Positions 1 through 7,988 of a stretch of DNA of 36,041 bases are shown here, one piece after another. How positions within the stretch are numbered: the stretch's first letter is position 1; each line of letters begins with the position of its first letter. Source of the stretch: Polaromonas sp. (GTDB lineage: Bacteria > Pseudomonadota > Gammaproteobacteria > Burkholderiales > Burkholderiaceae_C). The stretch lies in the NCBI GenBank assembly GCA_025362315.1, contig JANYGP010000063.1:1-36041 (forward strand). The letters run 5' to 3'. The position numbers and the translations under genes were made by a program. The notes below the pieces were generated by a model that worked only from the letters and a program-made list of their open reading frames with translations, was not told the DNA's origin and did not search any database.

Positions 1-381
1 GGCAAAGCCGCGCAGCACCGGCCGGGAGATAAAAGCGCCCAAAAAGCCGGCTCGAAACAAGCCGGCCAGTAAAAACAGCCCCCCCGTCAGGCTGACCAGC
101 GCATAGCCCATCGCTGGCCCGCCAATGACCGCCGCTGACGCAAACACCGCCGCCGCAGACGATGTGGGTGCCACCACGGCAAAACGGCTGGTGCCCAGCC
201 ACGGGTAAATGCACAGCCCAACCAGTGCCGCCAGCAGCGCGTGCAGCGGCTCAACGCCGGCAATCGCGGCATACGCCACAGCCTCGGGCAGCAACACGCC
301 AGCCACTGACAAGCCTGCCAGCACATCGGGCAGCAGATTCAACCTGACGGGTTGGTTGGCGGCGGGTGTTGCGGCGTGCAA
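1..381 (-). CDS. SulP family anion (sulfate) transporter, N-terminal part, cut by window edge
   Basis: The reading frame runs uninterrupted from 381 to the window edge and encodes about 127 residues of a SulP/SLC26-type inner-membrane transporter. Seen directly: a short hydrophilic N-terminus, then the family opening LLPDVLAGLSVAGVLLPEAV (a leader with LPDxxAG and the P-E-A pair), followed by the hydrophobic segment around YAAIAGVEPLHALLAALVG and the segment GTSRFAVVAPTSSAAAVFA, which fits the SulP substrate-site region. The likely start is TTG at 381-379: an in-frame TAG at 390-388 is the stop of the upstream gene, so no ATG is available and only six bases separate the genes. Downstream helices and any STAS domain lie outside the window. 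The family moves sulfate, bicarbonate or dicarboxylates; the substrate is not readable here. Confidence 0.8.
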   Translation of the reverse strand, partial: MHAATPAANQPVRLNLLPDVLAGLSVAGVLLPEAVAYAAIAGVEPLHALLAALVGLCIYPWLGTSRFAVVAPTSSAAAVFASAAVIGGPAMGYALVSLTGGLFLLAGLFRAGFLGAFISRPVLRGFA

Positions 382-387
382 AGCAGG

Positions 388-1014
388 CTACGCCACCAGC
401 GCTTCAGCTTGGCCAGACCAGCCGGGCAAATGCGCTGCCTCTAGGCTGTGGCACAGCGCGATGGCTTGCACCAGGCAGGCCGCCGGGTCGCGCTTCAATT
501 GCGACAATTTGATGCGTCGCCGGAAAAAATCGGCCCACAAAAATTCCGCAAACGGCGTGGCATCTTTTGGAAAGCCGCCTGCGTGACGCACCTCGCCAGC
601 CAGGCTGCGGTACGGGTCATCGAGCAGATCGGTCAGCGCCTTGGGCAGGTCAGTCACGGCGCGCCGTTTGCCCTTGGCGTCGTACGGGTGCACCCACTGG
701 TGGTGGTCCATCAAGGTCCAGAATTCGTCTTTGTCGATCATGCTCAAGTCTTTGAGCAGCACCACATAGCTGCTGGTCACTTTTTCTTCAAGCAGCGCCA
801 GCCCCAGGTGGTGGTGGTCCACGATGTAATGGTTGTTGCCTGGGCCCAGTACTGCCGGAAACCAGTGGTTTTTCAAAAATTCTTGCCTGCGGGCTTTGGC
901 CATGCCCGTCCACAGGCCGCGCTTGGCCTGAACTTCGGCATACCCCACTGTCAGTTGTGTGGGGCGCAGCTTGTGCAGCTCGACTTTGAACAGGTGCTGG
1001 TGGCGTGTTGTCAT
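388..1014 (-). CDS. ParB-like nuclease-family protein (ParBc_2 type)
   Basis: A 208-residue protein. The N-terminus LHKLRPTQLTVGYAEVQAK and the central GNNHYIVDHHHLGLAL match the ParB-like family Pfam ParBc_2, in which the strand ending in the DHHHL histidine cluster replaces the usual ParB substrate loop. A later DHHQWVHPYD and the C-terminal WADFFRRRIKL are also typical of this group as I remember it. There is no helix-turn-helix DNA-binding domain and no ParA neighbour, so a chromosome-partition role is unlikely; the biochemical activity is unknown. It lies 42 bases after ybeY and directly before the SulP gene, and is probably co-transcribed with both. Confidence 0.75.
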   Translation of the reverse strand: MTTRHQHLFKVELHKLRPTQLTVGYAEVQAKRGLWTGMAKARRQEFLKNHWFPAVLGPGNNHYIVDHHHLGLALLEEKVTSSYVVLLKDLSMIDKDEFWTLMDHHQWVHPYDAKGKRRAVTDLPKALTDLLDDPYRSLAGEVRHAGGFPKDATPFAEFLWADFFRRRIKLSQLKRDPAACLVQAIALCHSLEAAHLPGWSGQAEALVA

Positions 1015-1056
1015 GGCCTGGGTGGTGGTTGATAAAGGTGTACTGCAAAAAACCGG

Positions 1057-1509
1057 TCAGTATGGATTGGCAATGCCCAGGCCGGACAAGATCGCGATTT
1101 CACGCGCTTCCATCGCGTCCGCATCGTGGCTGCTCGTTTCATGGTCAAACCCTTGCGCATGCAGCGTGCCGTGCACCAGCAAATGCGCGTAATGCGCTGC
1201 CAGCGTTTTGTTGTTTGCCTTCGCCTCTTTGGCCACCACGGGCGCGCACAGCACCAGGTCAGCGGTGACGACAGGCGCGCGCGTGTAGTCAAACGTCAGG
1301 ACATTGGTGGCGTAGTCTTTTTGGCGATACTGGCGGTTCAGCGCCTGGCCTTCCTCCGCATCCACGATGCGCACGGTGATCTCGGCATCGCTTGCCAACG
1401 CATGGCGAATCCACCGGACAACACTGTGGCGCGGCAAGGCAGCTCGGTGGCGCGCTGTGTCTATAATCGCGCCGAACTGCAGCGACAAAGACAGGGTTTT
1501 AAGAGGCAT
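1057..1509 (-). CDS. ybeY: YbeY, endoribonuclease/rRNA maturation factor
   Basis: A 150-residue protein matching the YbeY (UPF0054) metalloprotease-like RNase family, which takes part in 16S rRNA 3'-end maturation and 70S ribosome quality control in the cytoplasm. The diagnostic zinc motif is visible near residue 115 as HGTLHAQGFDH, the form HGxLHxxGxDH. The core NRQYRQKDYATNVLTF (family NxxYRxxDxxTDVLSF) is present, with N instead of the usual D before VLTF. The start ATG at 1509-1507 lies inside the end of phoH (11-base overlap), the common phoH-ybeY coupling. In many Gammaproteobacteria corC and lnt follow; here a ParB-like gene does. Confidence 0.95.
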   Translation of the reverse strand: MPLKTLSLSLQFGAIIDTARHRAALPRHSVVRWIRHALASDAEITVRIVDAEEGQALNRQYRQKDYATNVLTFDYTRAPVVTADLVLCAPVVAKEAKANNKTLAAHYAHLLVHGTLHAQGFDHETSSHDADAMEAREIAILSGLGIANPY

Positions 1510-2512
1510 TTTTGCCTCGAGCCCTTGTTTTACGGGCGCTAGCAGCTACTGTATCAGTAGCATCAATGGTACCGGTCGGCGTAGACTGTGCTGCGTCGTA
1601 CGCATCCACAATCCGCGCCACCAGCGGGTGGCGCACCACATCCACGCTGGTCAGCCGCGTGATCGCAATGCCGTTGACGCGCTTTAAAACCCGCTCCGCA
1701 TCGACCAGCCCGCTGAGCTGCGTGCGCGGCAAATCAACCTGGCTCACATCACCAGTGACTACTGCCTTGCTGCCGAAGCCAATGCGGGTCAAAAACATTT
1801 TCATCTGTTCGGGCGTGGTGTTTTGCGCTTCATCCAGAATTACAAATGCATGGTTGAGCGTGCGGCCGCGCATGAAGGCCAATGGCGCAATTTCAATTTG
1901 CTGGCGGTCAAACGCTTTTTGCACCCGCTCAAACCCCATCAGCTCATGCAGCGCGTCCCACAGCGGGCGCAGGTACGGGTCTACTTTTTGGTTCAGGTCG
2001 CCCGGTAAAAAGCCCAGGCGCTCGCCCGCCTCAACTGCCGGGCGGGTCAGCACGATGCGCTGCACTGCGCTGCGCTCAAGCGCATCCACTGCACAGGCCA
2101 CCGCCAGAAAGGTTTTGCCAGTCCCGGCCGGGCCAATGCCAAATGTGATGTCGTGCGCAGCGATGTTGTCCAGGTAAGTGCCCTGGTTCACAGTGCGGGC
2201 GCGCAGGTCGGCGCGCCGGGTGGTCAGTGTGGTGCTGCCGTCGGGTAGGTGCTTCAAGGCCGTGTCGCCAGCCATCATCAGCTGAACGGTTTCTTGAGGG
2301 ATAGGTTGCTGGGCGATTTCATACAACGCCTGAAGCACTTCCAGCGCCTGGGTGGCCCGCGCCTTGATGCCGTCGATCTTGAACTGCTCAAACCGGTGCG
2401 CAATCTTCACGTCCAGCCCCACTTCAATCGTGCGGATGTGAGCATCCATCGGCCCGCACAGATGGCCCATGCGGTTGTTGTTCGGCGGCGTGAAGGTGTG
2501 GCGAAGGATCAA
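1499..2512 (-). CDS. phoH: PhoH-like ATPase (PhoH2-less, YbeZ type)
   Basis: About 337 residues. It is the YbeZ/PhoH-type cytoplasmic P-loop ATPase that partners YbeY in RNA metabolism. Visible motifs: Walker A GPAGTGKT after DITFGI, the LTRPAVEAGERLGFLPGD block, and Walker B FVILDEAQNTTPEQMKMFLT with the GSKAVVTGDVSQVDLP block. I prefer the TTG start at 2512-2510, giving MILRHTFTPPNNN, because an AGGA sits nine bases upstream; a longer TTG start at 2566 has no visible ribosome site. The last roughly 25 residues are encoded by a copy of the AGCTGCTTGCGC-family repeat (1527-1564) and are low-complexity (T, A, R, K). It is divergent from ruvA. Confidence 0.93.
   Translation of the reverse strand: MILRHTFTPPNNNRMGHLCGPMDAHIRTIEVGLDVKIAHRFEQFKIDGIKARATQALEVLQALYEIAQQPIPQETVQLMMAGDTALKHLPDGSTTLTTRRADLRARTVNQGTYLDNIAAHDITFGIGPAGTGKTFLAVACAVDALERSAVQRIVLTRPAVEAGERLGFLPGDLNQKVDPYLRPLWDALHELMGFERVQKAFDRQQIEIAPLAFMRGRTLNHAFVILDEAQNTTPEQMKMFLTRIGFGSKAVVTGDVSQVDLPRTQLSGLVDAERVLKRVNGIAITRLTSVDVVRHPLVARIVDAYDAAQSTPTGTIDATDTVAASARKTRARGKNAS
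1527..1564 (-). repeat. AGCTGC-family dispersed repeat, copy 1 (inside phoH 3' end)
   Basis: Read on the minus strand this contains GCTACTGATACAGTAGCTGC followed by TAGCGCCCGTA, the same layout as the better preserved copy in the folM-like gene. It is fully coding, giving the residues DATDTVAASAR near the PhoH C-terminus, just before the ybeY start. Confidence 0.7.
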
Positions 2513-2589
2513 GGTTAGGCGTCCTGAATGGGTTGAGTTGTCATTGTCGGCTGATATTGCGTCCAAGGGGGCACTGATAACATTGCTAC

Positions 2590-3162
2590 ATGATTGGACG
2601 AATTCAAGGCTCCTTGGCCGAAAAGAACCCCCCGGAAATTCTGGTGGACTGCAATGGCGTCGGCTACGAGCTGCTGGTGCCCATGAGCACTTTTTACAAC
2701 CTGCCCGTTCTGGGTGAAAAAGTCAGCCTGCTGACCCATTTTGTAGTGCGTGAAGACGCGCAAATCCTCTACGGATTTGCAACATCGACAGAGCGCGCCG
2801 CTTTCAGGCAATTGGTCAAAATATCCGGCGTCGGCCCACGCACCGCGCTCAGTGTGCTCAGCGGCATGAGCGTTGAAGAACTCGCTCAGGCCGTCACCCT
2901 GCAAGAGCCTGGCCGCATCATCAAAGTCCCCGGCATCGGCAAAAAGACGGCCGAGCGTTTGTTGCTGGAGCTCAAAGGCAAGCTCGGTGCAGACATGGGC
3001 GTGAACGTATCGATCAGCAACGACAGCCAGTCAGACATTTTGCAGGCGCTGGTGGCCTTGGGTTACAGCGACCGTGATGCAGCGCTGGCATTGAAGGCGC
3101 TACCCAAGGATGTTGGGGTGTCTGATGGCATCAAGCTGGCTTTGAAGGCTTTGGCTAAGTAA
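2590..3162 (+). CDS. ruvA: RuvA, Holliday junction branch-migration subunit
   Basis: A 190-residue protein with the three RuvA domains: an N-terminal OB-fold ([12 protein letters not shown], then [14 protein letters not shown]), two helix-hairpin-helix motifs ([15 protein letters not shown] and [17 protein letters not shown]), and a C-terminal three-helix domain that contacts RuvB ([19 protein letters not shown]). RuvA tetramers bind four-way junctions and load the RuvB motor. The gene would normally be followed directly by ruvB; here two unrelated AT-rich genes intervene. A 77-base gap separates it from the divergent phoH (TTG start at 2512); I could not settle a convincing -35/-10 pair there. 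Confidence 0.97.
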   Translation: MIGRIQGSLAEKNPPEILVDCNGVGYELLVPMSTFYNLPVLGEKVSLLTHFVVREDAQILYGFATSTERAAFRQLVKISGVGPRTALSVLSGMSVEELAQAVTLQEPGRIIKVPGIGKKTAERLLLELKGKLGADMGVNVSISNDSQSDILQALVALGYSDRDAALALKALPKDVGVSDGIKLALKALAK

Positions 3163-3183
3163 GTTGAAATCGAGGTATTTTTT

Positions 3184-4407
3184 ATGGCAATTCTTGAAGG
3201 TATTCAGATAAAAAACTTTAGAGTCTTGAAAGAGGTCACTTTAGGAAAAACGATTTATGAATCGAACAGTGATCCGTTGCCCAGACTTTTGGCTGTAATT
3301 GGGGCTAATGGAACAGGCAAGTCAAGTTTGTTAGATGCGTTGAGTTTTCTTGGTGATTGCCTAAAAGAAGGTGTTGAATCAGCATGTGACAAGCAACATC
3401 GTGGTGGCTTTGAGCGTTTGCGCACACAAGGTGTTGCTGATGCAATTCAATTTGAAATTAGATTTCGAGAAGAAGTTTCTGCTCGGCCTATAAATTACAC
3501 GCTTCACATTGGTGGCGATGCAGCCGGTCGACCGATAGTTGTGTACGAGCGACTGCGGCAGCGGCGAAAGGGTCAGAAGCATGGGCAACCTTATCCTTTT
3601 GTAGATATTACAGATGGCATTGGTTTTGCATGGGCTGGGGAATCAACCGATGACGGAGAAGGTAATGCACAAATAGCCGTTAACATGAAAGACCGTCAAG
3701 TATTGGCTATTTCTACATTCGGCACACTTACCGATCATCCGAGGATCGCTGCGTTCAGAAATTTTCTCGCCAATTGGTATCTCTCGTATTTCGTCCCGCA
3801 CCTTGCTAGGGAGCCCTCAATGGCAGGGGCTGAACCACACTTAGATCGAGAAGGGAAAAATCTTGCTAAATATTTGCAATTTATTGAGAGAAGTAAGCCC
3901 GAAGCTTTCAAGGGAATGCTATCCAGAATAGCAAAGAAGATCCCGGGAATTACGGACATCAAGCACGATGAGTATAAAAATCGTCAACTCGTTCTTGAAT
4001 TCACATCGGTCGGTTATTCAGAACCTTTTTTTAAAGAGGACATGTCGGACGGCACTTTAAAAATGCTAGCGTACATGCTGCTTATGGAAGACCCTAATCC
4101 CGCGCCTTTAATCGGTATTGAGGAGCCTGAAAATGGATTGCACCATCAACTTCTGATTCATCTGGCAATTGAATTGAAACAATTTGCCGCAGAAGAAAAG
4201 GGGCCGCAAGTTTTGGTAACAACGCATTCACCGCATTTTGTAGATGCGCTAACTCCTTCAGAGGTTTGGATTCTCGATAAAGGAACGGATGGCTACTCAA
4301 CCTTGACCCGGGCAGCAGACATTTCCGATATTGTCAATTTTTACAACGAAGGCATACCGATGGGGAGTCTTTGGTATAGCAATCATTTCGGAATTGGTAA
4401 TCCATGA
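3184..4407 (+). CDS. AAA_21/OLD-like ATPase, candidate phage-defence ATPase
   Basis: A 407-residue ABC-type ATPase of the RecF/OLD/AAA_21 class. Visible motifs in order: the N-terminal strand pair ILEGIQIKNFRVLKEVTL, Walker A GANGTGKSS at residues 40-48, the signature-like FKEDMSDGTLKMLAYMLLM, Walker B LIGIEEPENGLHHQLL near residue 312, and the H-loop VLVTTHSPHFVDAL near 345. There is no TOPRIM domain in this protein; the next gene supplies one. The coding sequence is clearly AT-rich (23 G/C in the 60 bases 3241-3300, against 40 in 5101-5160 of ruvB), which suggests horizontal acquisition. It begins 21 bases after ruvA with GAGGT as ribosome site, and its TGA overlaps the next ATG. The partner gene and architecture recall PARIS, AbiL and OLD systems; the defence function is inference. 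Confidence 0.85.
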   Translation: MAILEGIQIKNFRVLKEVTLGKTIYESNSDPLPRLLAVIGANGTGKSSLLDALSFLGDCLKEGVESACDKQHRGGFERLRTQGVADAIQFEIRFREEVSARPINYTLHIGGDAAGRPIVVYERLRQRRKGQKHGQPYPFVDITDGIGFAWAGESTDDGEGNAQIAVNMKDRQVLAISTFGTLTDHPRIAAFRNFLANWYLSYFVPHLAREPSMAGAEPHLDREGKNLAKYLQFIERSKPEAFKGMLSRIAKKIPGITDIKHDEYKNRQLVLEFTSVGYSEPFFKEDMSDGTLKMLAYMLLMEDPNPAPLIGIEEPENGLHHQLLIHLAIELKQFAAEEKGPQVLVTTHSPHFVDALTPSEVWILDKGTDGYSTLTRAADISDIVNFYNEGIPMGSLWYSNHFGIGNP

Positions 4408-5042
4408 TTTGGCTGGAAGTTCTAGTCGAAGGAATCTCAGACGTTCCGACAATAAAGAAAATTCTTGAAAGAAAATTCGACTTGATTAGCGGAAGAGATT
4501 TTGCAATCCACTGGCACTGTGGAAGAGGAAATTTGCCTATTGATCCGCACGCTACTTCCAAGTCAAAGCATTTAGGCTTGCTGGATCAATTACCGTCGAA
4601 GTTGCGCGTTTACGCAAAGAGAGCTCCACAAACTGTTGTGGTTTTAGTGGTCGTTGATACTGACAACACGCCATGCGTAGAGCTGTTGCGAGATCTGAAC
4701 GCAATGCTTGCTGCACTACCTGATAAACCTCAAGTGCTTTTTCGATTAGTCATTGAAGAAATTGAAAGTTGGTTTATTTCTGACATCAACGCGCTACGCA
4801 GTGCTTACCCCAAAACGCTTGATAAGTCCGTACTAAAAGGATTAGAACCAGATGCAATCGTTGGGGCTTGGGAAAAGCTTGCCAAAGCATTGAAGCTTGA
4901 TGAGAGTTCTGCAGGGCCTGGAGTGAAGCTAGGTTGGGCCGAGAAAATATCACCTCATTTGAATCTGGATCAGCCTAGGTCACCAAGTCTGCGCAAGTTC
5001 ATTGAAGGTGTAGATCGGCTGGTAAAGGGCCGTAACCAATGA
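4404..5042 (+). CDS. DUF4276-type TOPRIM-like protein, partner of the upstream ATPase
   Basis: A 212-residue protein. The N-terminus [18 protein letters not shown] gives a TOPRIM-like first acidic motif (E9, then G10 and D13), and the hydrophobic strand [11 protein letters not shown] gives the DxD pair (D85, D87). A later [17 protein letters not shown] (residues 115-131) matches the E-x-W/D block I know from DUF4276 proteins. TOPRIM proteins of this kind act as nucleases in OLD, Gabija and PARIS-type systems, so a DNA or RNA nuclease effector gated by the upstream ATPase is plausible but not shown. Its ATG overlaps the ATPase stop (ATGA at 4404-4407), and its TGA overlaps the ruvB ATG (ATGA at 5039-5042). 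The base composition is AT-rich like the ATPase gene. Confidence 0.78.
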   Translation: MIWLEVLVEGISDVPTIKKILERKFDLISGRDFAIHWHCGRGNLPIDPHATSKSKHLGLLDQLPSKLRVYAKRAPQTVVVLVVVDTDNTPCVELLRDLNAMLAALPDKPQVLFRLVIEEIESWFISDINALRSAYPKTLDKSVLKGLEPDAIVGAWEKLAKALKLDESSAGPGVKLGWAEKISPHLNLDQPRSPSLRKFIEGVDRLVKGRNQ

Positions 5043-6103
5043 CCATTCAAACCGACGACTTCAACCTGGCCGACCTGCCGCCCTCACGGCGCGTGATGTC
5101 TGCCGCGCCTGACTCTCCCAGAGAAGAGGCCATTGAGCGCGCGCTGCGGCCCAAGCTGTTTGAAAGCTATGTGGGTCAAGTCAAGATCAAAGAGCAGCTT
5201 GAGATTTTTATTGGTGCGGCTAAAAAACGCAGCGAGGCGCTGGACCATGTGCTGCTGTTTGGCCCGCCAGGTTTGGGCAAAACAACGCTCTCCCACATCA
5301 TTGCGCATGAGCTGGGTGTCAATATGCGGCAGACCAGCGGCCCGGTGCTGGAAAAGCCCAAAGACTTGGCCGCACTGCTGACGAATCTTGAGAAAAACGA
5401 TGTGCTCTTCATCGATGAAATTCATCGCCTGAGCCCGGTGGTTGAAGAGATTTTGTATCCGGCGCTGGAAGATTATCAAATCGACATCATGATTGGCGAA
5501 GGCCCGGCCGCGCGCAGCATCAAGCTGGACTTGCAGCCCTTCACGCTGGTGGGTGCCACCACGCGGGCTGGCATGCTGACCAACCCGCTGCGCGACCGCT
5601 TTGGCATCGTGGCGCGGCTGGAGTTTTACACGGCTGAAGAACTCGCGCGCATCATCCGGCGCAGTGCCGGACTGCTCAATGTGCCGACAGACGAAGCAGG
5701 TGGGTTCGAGATTGCCCGCCGTTCACGCGGTACACCGCGCATCGCCAACCGGCTTCTGCGTCGTGTGCGGGACTTTGCTGACGTGAAGGGCAAGGGCGAC
5801 ATCACATTGGACATTGCCAACCAGGCGCTTGCCATGCTCGACGTGGATCCGCAAGGCTTTGATGTGATGGACAGGAAATTGCTTGAATGCGTGATTCACC
5901 GCTTTGACGGCGGCCCGGTCGGCCTGGACAACATTGCCGCCAGCATTGGTGAAGAACGCGACACGATTGAAGACGTGATTGAGCCGTATCTGATTCAGCA
6001 AGGTTACCTGCAGCGCACACCGCGCGGCCGCATTGCCACATTGGCTGCGTACCGGCATTTGGGTGTCGCGCCGCCCGTGAGTGGGAATGAACTATTTTCA
6101 TAG
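5039..6103 (+). CDS. ruvB: RuvB, Holliday junction branch-migration ATPase
   Basis: A 354-residue AAA+ motor. Seen: the RuvB opening [19 protein letters not shown], Walker [20 protein letters not shown], Walker [18 protein letters not shown], sensor 1 [22 protein letters not shown] with the arginine finger region, and the C-terminal winged helix ending [21 protein letters not shown]. Its start ATG is fused to the stop of the inserted TOPRIM-like gene, so translation of ruvB is probably coupled to the insert. Directly after the TAG stop, in the same frame, the sequence encodes FMGNELFS and then TAA, repeating the final GNELFS of RuvB with different codons; this looks like a recombination scar. 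Confidence 0.97.
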   Translation: MTIQTDDFNLADLPPSRRVMSAAPDSPREEAIERALRPKLFESYVGQVKIKEQLEIFIGAAKKRSEALDHVLLFGPPGLGKTTLSHIIAHELGVNMRQTSGPVLEKPKDLAALLTNLEKNDVLFIDEIHRLSPVVEEILYPALEDYQIDIMIGEGPAARSIKLDLQPFTLVGATTRAGMLTNPLRDRFGIVARLEFYTAEELARIIRRSAGLLNVPTDEAGGFEIARRSRGTPRIANRLLRRVRDFADVKGKGDITLDIANQALAMLDVDPQGFDVMDRKLLECVIHRFDGGPVGLDNIAASIGEERDTIEDVIEPYLIQQGYLQRTPRGRIATLAAYRHLGVAPPVSGNELFS

Positions 6104-6126
6104 TTCATGGGCAACGAGCTGTTCAG

Positions 6127-7287
6127 TTAAGTCAGAGCACCACGTGCATCAACCGTGATGATGCGCTCCACCACGCCCTTGAGCAGCCCGCCGCGCACAC
6201 CAATCATCTCGTTGTGCAGGTTCACCGTTGGGTCGCAATGGCCCGGTATCAACCAGAGCATACTGCCCAGGCTGGGCAAGCGGCTGCTGCCAGCCGCGGG
6301 CTTCAAGATGCCGTGCTCGTCACCGCCGTTTGTATATTCCAGCACGCTGCGGCTGCTGAAAGCATGGACTTTGGGCATGCCTGAATCAATGGCGTGGCTT
6401 TTGTGGCCTGCGTCGCAAACTGCATGCCCGGCATGCACACTGATCACCTGGGTTTTGACAAACAGCGCGTGTTTGAAGAGCGGCTGGCCTGTAGCAGGCT
6501 CATTGGCAGCATAGTCTGCATCCATGAACAGATACGAACCGGCCTGCAGCTCGCCGTACAGTTTGCTGGCCGCTTCCAGCGGTGCTGTACCGGTGCCAGC
6601 GCCCGTGATCAACCCAACTGTGATGCCCTCATTTTCAATCAGTTGGCGCGTCTGGCTGACAGCTTCGATGACACTGACGATGGCGTCACGCCTGTCTGCT
6701 GCGCTGCGCATGTGCTGCGCCTTCCCGTGATAGGCCTGCAAGCCAGCAAAATTCAAAGCCGGGTGTTTGCGGATTTCCAGCGCCAGCACGACAGCCGGTC
6801 TGCCAGGCTCAACGCCGCATCGGTTTTGCCCGACATTGAGTTCAATGAAAACATCAATGGTTGATGCATTGCTGGAAGCAATTTGGCCTTTATGCATGCA
6901 TTGCGCAAGTCGCCTAACGCCTTCGATGCTGTCGACGCAAATGGCCAGCTTGCCACCCAGCGGTGCCAGCTGGCGGGTCATTGCAGCAACCCGTGCCAGT
7001 TTGACGGGCGCAATGACCTGGTTGCTGATGAAAATGTTGTGCACGCCGCCTGCCACCAGCGCTTCGGCCTCAGACGTTTTTTGCACGCACACGCCGACGG
7101 CACCCGCGGCCATTTGCAATTTGGCCAGCTCGGCGCTTTTGTGCATTTTGGCGTGTGGCCGCAGCTTGACCTGATGTAGATCAGCAAATGCGGCCATGGT
7201 GCGAAGGTTGCGATCCATCATGTCCAGGTCAATCACCAGCGCCGGCGTGTCGATGGCCATGACGCTACAGCCGATCAAAGAATTCAT
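6127..7287 (-). CDS. D-threonine aldolase-like PLP enzyme (alanine racemase N-domain family)
   Basis: A 386-residue fold-type III PLP enzyme. The N-terminal block IDTPALVIDLDMMDRNLRTM and the lysine motif KLRPHAKMHKS (PLP Schiff-base lysine in PHAK) are clear, as is GVCVQKTSEAEALVAGGV. Near the C-terminus PGHCDPTVNLHNEMIGVRGG carries the His-x-Asp metal site described for D-threonine aldolase, which favours cleavage of D-threonine to glycine and acetaldehyde over the Cys-containing D-serine dehydratase form. No good ribosome site is visible before ATG 7287; an internal ATG at 7260 is an alternative. It follows the histidine phosphatase by 56 bases, across a polypyrimidine repeat tract, and ends convergent with ruvB. 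Confidence 0.85.
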   Translation of the reverse strand: MNSLIGCSVMAIDTPALVIDLDMMDRNLRTMAAFADLHQVKLRPHAKMHKSAELAKLQMAAGAVGVCVQKTSEAEALVAGGVHNIFISNQVIAPVKLARVAAMTRQLAPLGGKLAICVDSIEGVRRLAQCMHKGQIASSNASTIDVFIELNVGQNRCGVEPGRPAVVLALEIRKHPALNFAGLQAYHGKAQHMRSAADRRDAIVSVIEAVSQTRQLIENEGITVGLITGAGTGTAPLEAASKLYGELQAGSYLFMDADYAANEPATGQPLFKHALFVKTQVISVHAGHAVCDAGHKSHAIDSGMPKVHAFSSRSVLEYTNGGDEHGILKPAAGSSRLPSLGSMLWLIPGHCDPTVNLHNEMIGVRGGLLKGVVERIITVDARGALT

Positions 7288-7294
7288 AGAGAAC

Positions 7295-7333
7295 GAAAAA
7301 CCAGAAAAACCAGAAAAAACCGAGAAACCAGAG
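7295..7333. repeat. Short imperfect tandem repeat (GAAAAACCA units)
   Basis: Units GAAAAACCA at 7295-7303 and 7304-7312 are followed by two shortened variants to about 7330. On the minus strand this is a pyrimidine-rich tract between the stop of the histidine phosphatase gene and the start of the D-threonine aldolase-like gene, where a ribosome site would be expected. Confidence 0.75.
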
Positions 7334-7343
7334 AAGCGATTTT

Positions 7344-7988
7344 TTAACCTGCCGCTTCGTCCAGCACATCTTCATCCAGATGGCGGGTGTCAGACCAGCC
7401 CACCAGCATCAAGCCCTCTGGTGTCCAGAGCAGGCGGTTGATCGAAGCATTGCCCAGCGCCCATGTTCTCGGAGCCTGGATGTCAAGGCGTGCTGCTGCG
7501 CGGTACAGCACGTCCATCACGCCGCCATGGCCTACCAGTGCGATCTGCTCGCCCGCATGCTGCATTGCCAGGCGGTCAACAGACTGAATCACACGGGCGC
7601 GCAGCGCTGTCAAAGATTCCCCGCCAGCCGGTGAAAAGTCAGGATCCCGCGTGCGCCACAACAGCGATTGCTCAGGCAACTGCTGCTCTATTTCCAGAAA
7701 AGTCCTGCCTTCAAAATTACCAAAACCGCGTTCACGCAGGCCAATTTCTTTCGTCACAGGCAAACCTTGAGCCTGCCCGAGGTAATGGGCTGTTTCCCAG
7801 GCCCTTGCCAGATCACTGGCGTAGATGGCCTGAATCGGTTCATCACGCAAGGACTCAGCCATGCGCTCAGCTTGCCAGCGCCCGTTGGCGTTCAGCGGGA
7901 TGTCGAGCTGGCCCTGGATGCGCGTGTCAACATTCCAGGCGGTTTCACCGTGGCGGATGGCAATGATGCGGGTGGGCTCCTGCATCAT
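7344..7988 (-). CDS. Histidine phosphatase (phosphoglycerate mutase-like, GpmB type)
   Basis: A 214-residue protein of the histidine phosphatase superfamily. The catalytic RHG motif appears as IIAIRHGETAWN at the N-terminus; the conserved arginine block IYASDLARAWETA, the acidic LRERGFGNFEGRTFLEIE and the second catalytic histidine in IALVGHGGVMDVLYRAA follow in the usual order. It is a cofactor-independent-looking cytosolic phosphatase or mutase; the substrate cannot be read. The start ATG overlaps the stop of the lipoprotein gene (ATGA at 7988-7985), so the two are translationally coupled. Confidence 0.9.
   Translation of the reverse strand: MMQEPTRIIAIRHGETAWNVDTRIQGQLDIPLNANGRWQAERMAESLRDEPIQAIYASDLARAWETAHYLGQAQGLPVTKEIGLRERGFGNFEGRTFLEIEQQLPEQSLLWRTRDPDFSPAGGESLTALRARVIQSVDRLAMQHAGEQIALVGHGGVMDVLYRAAARLDIQAPRTWALGNASINRLLWTPEGLMLVGWSDTRHLDEDVLDEAAG

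Noticed and set aside
3184..5042. The ATPase-TOPRIM pair as a toxin-antitoxin or restriction system
   Set aside because: No antitoxin-like, methylase or restriction motifs are visible; both proteins have the OLD/TOPRIM-type layout.
7196..7441. Small plus-strand frame encoding EKPEKPEKTEKPEK
   Set aside because: The repetitive peptide comes from the GAAAAACCA tandem repeat between two minus-strand genes; most of the frame overlaps those genes.
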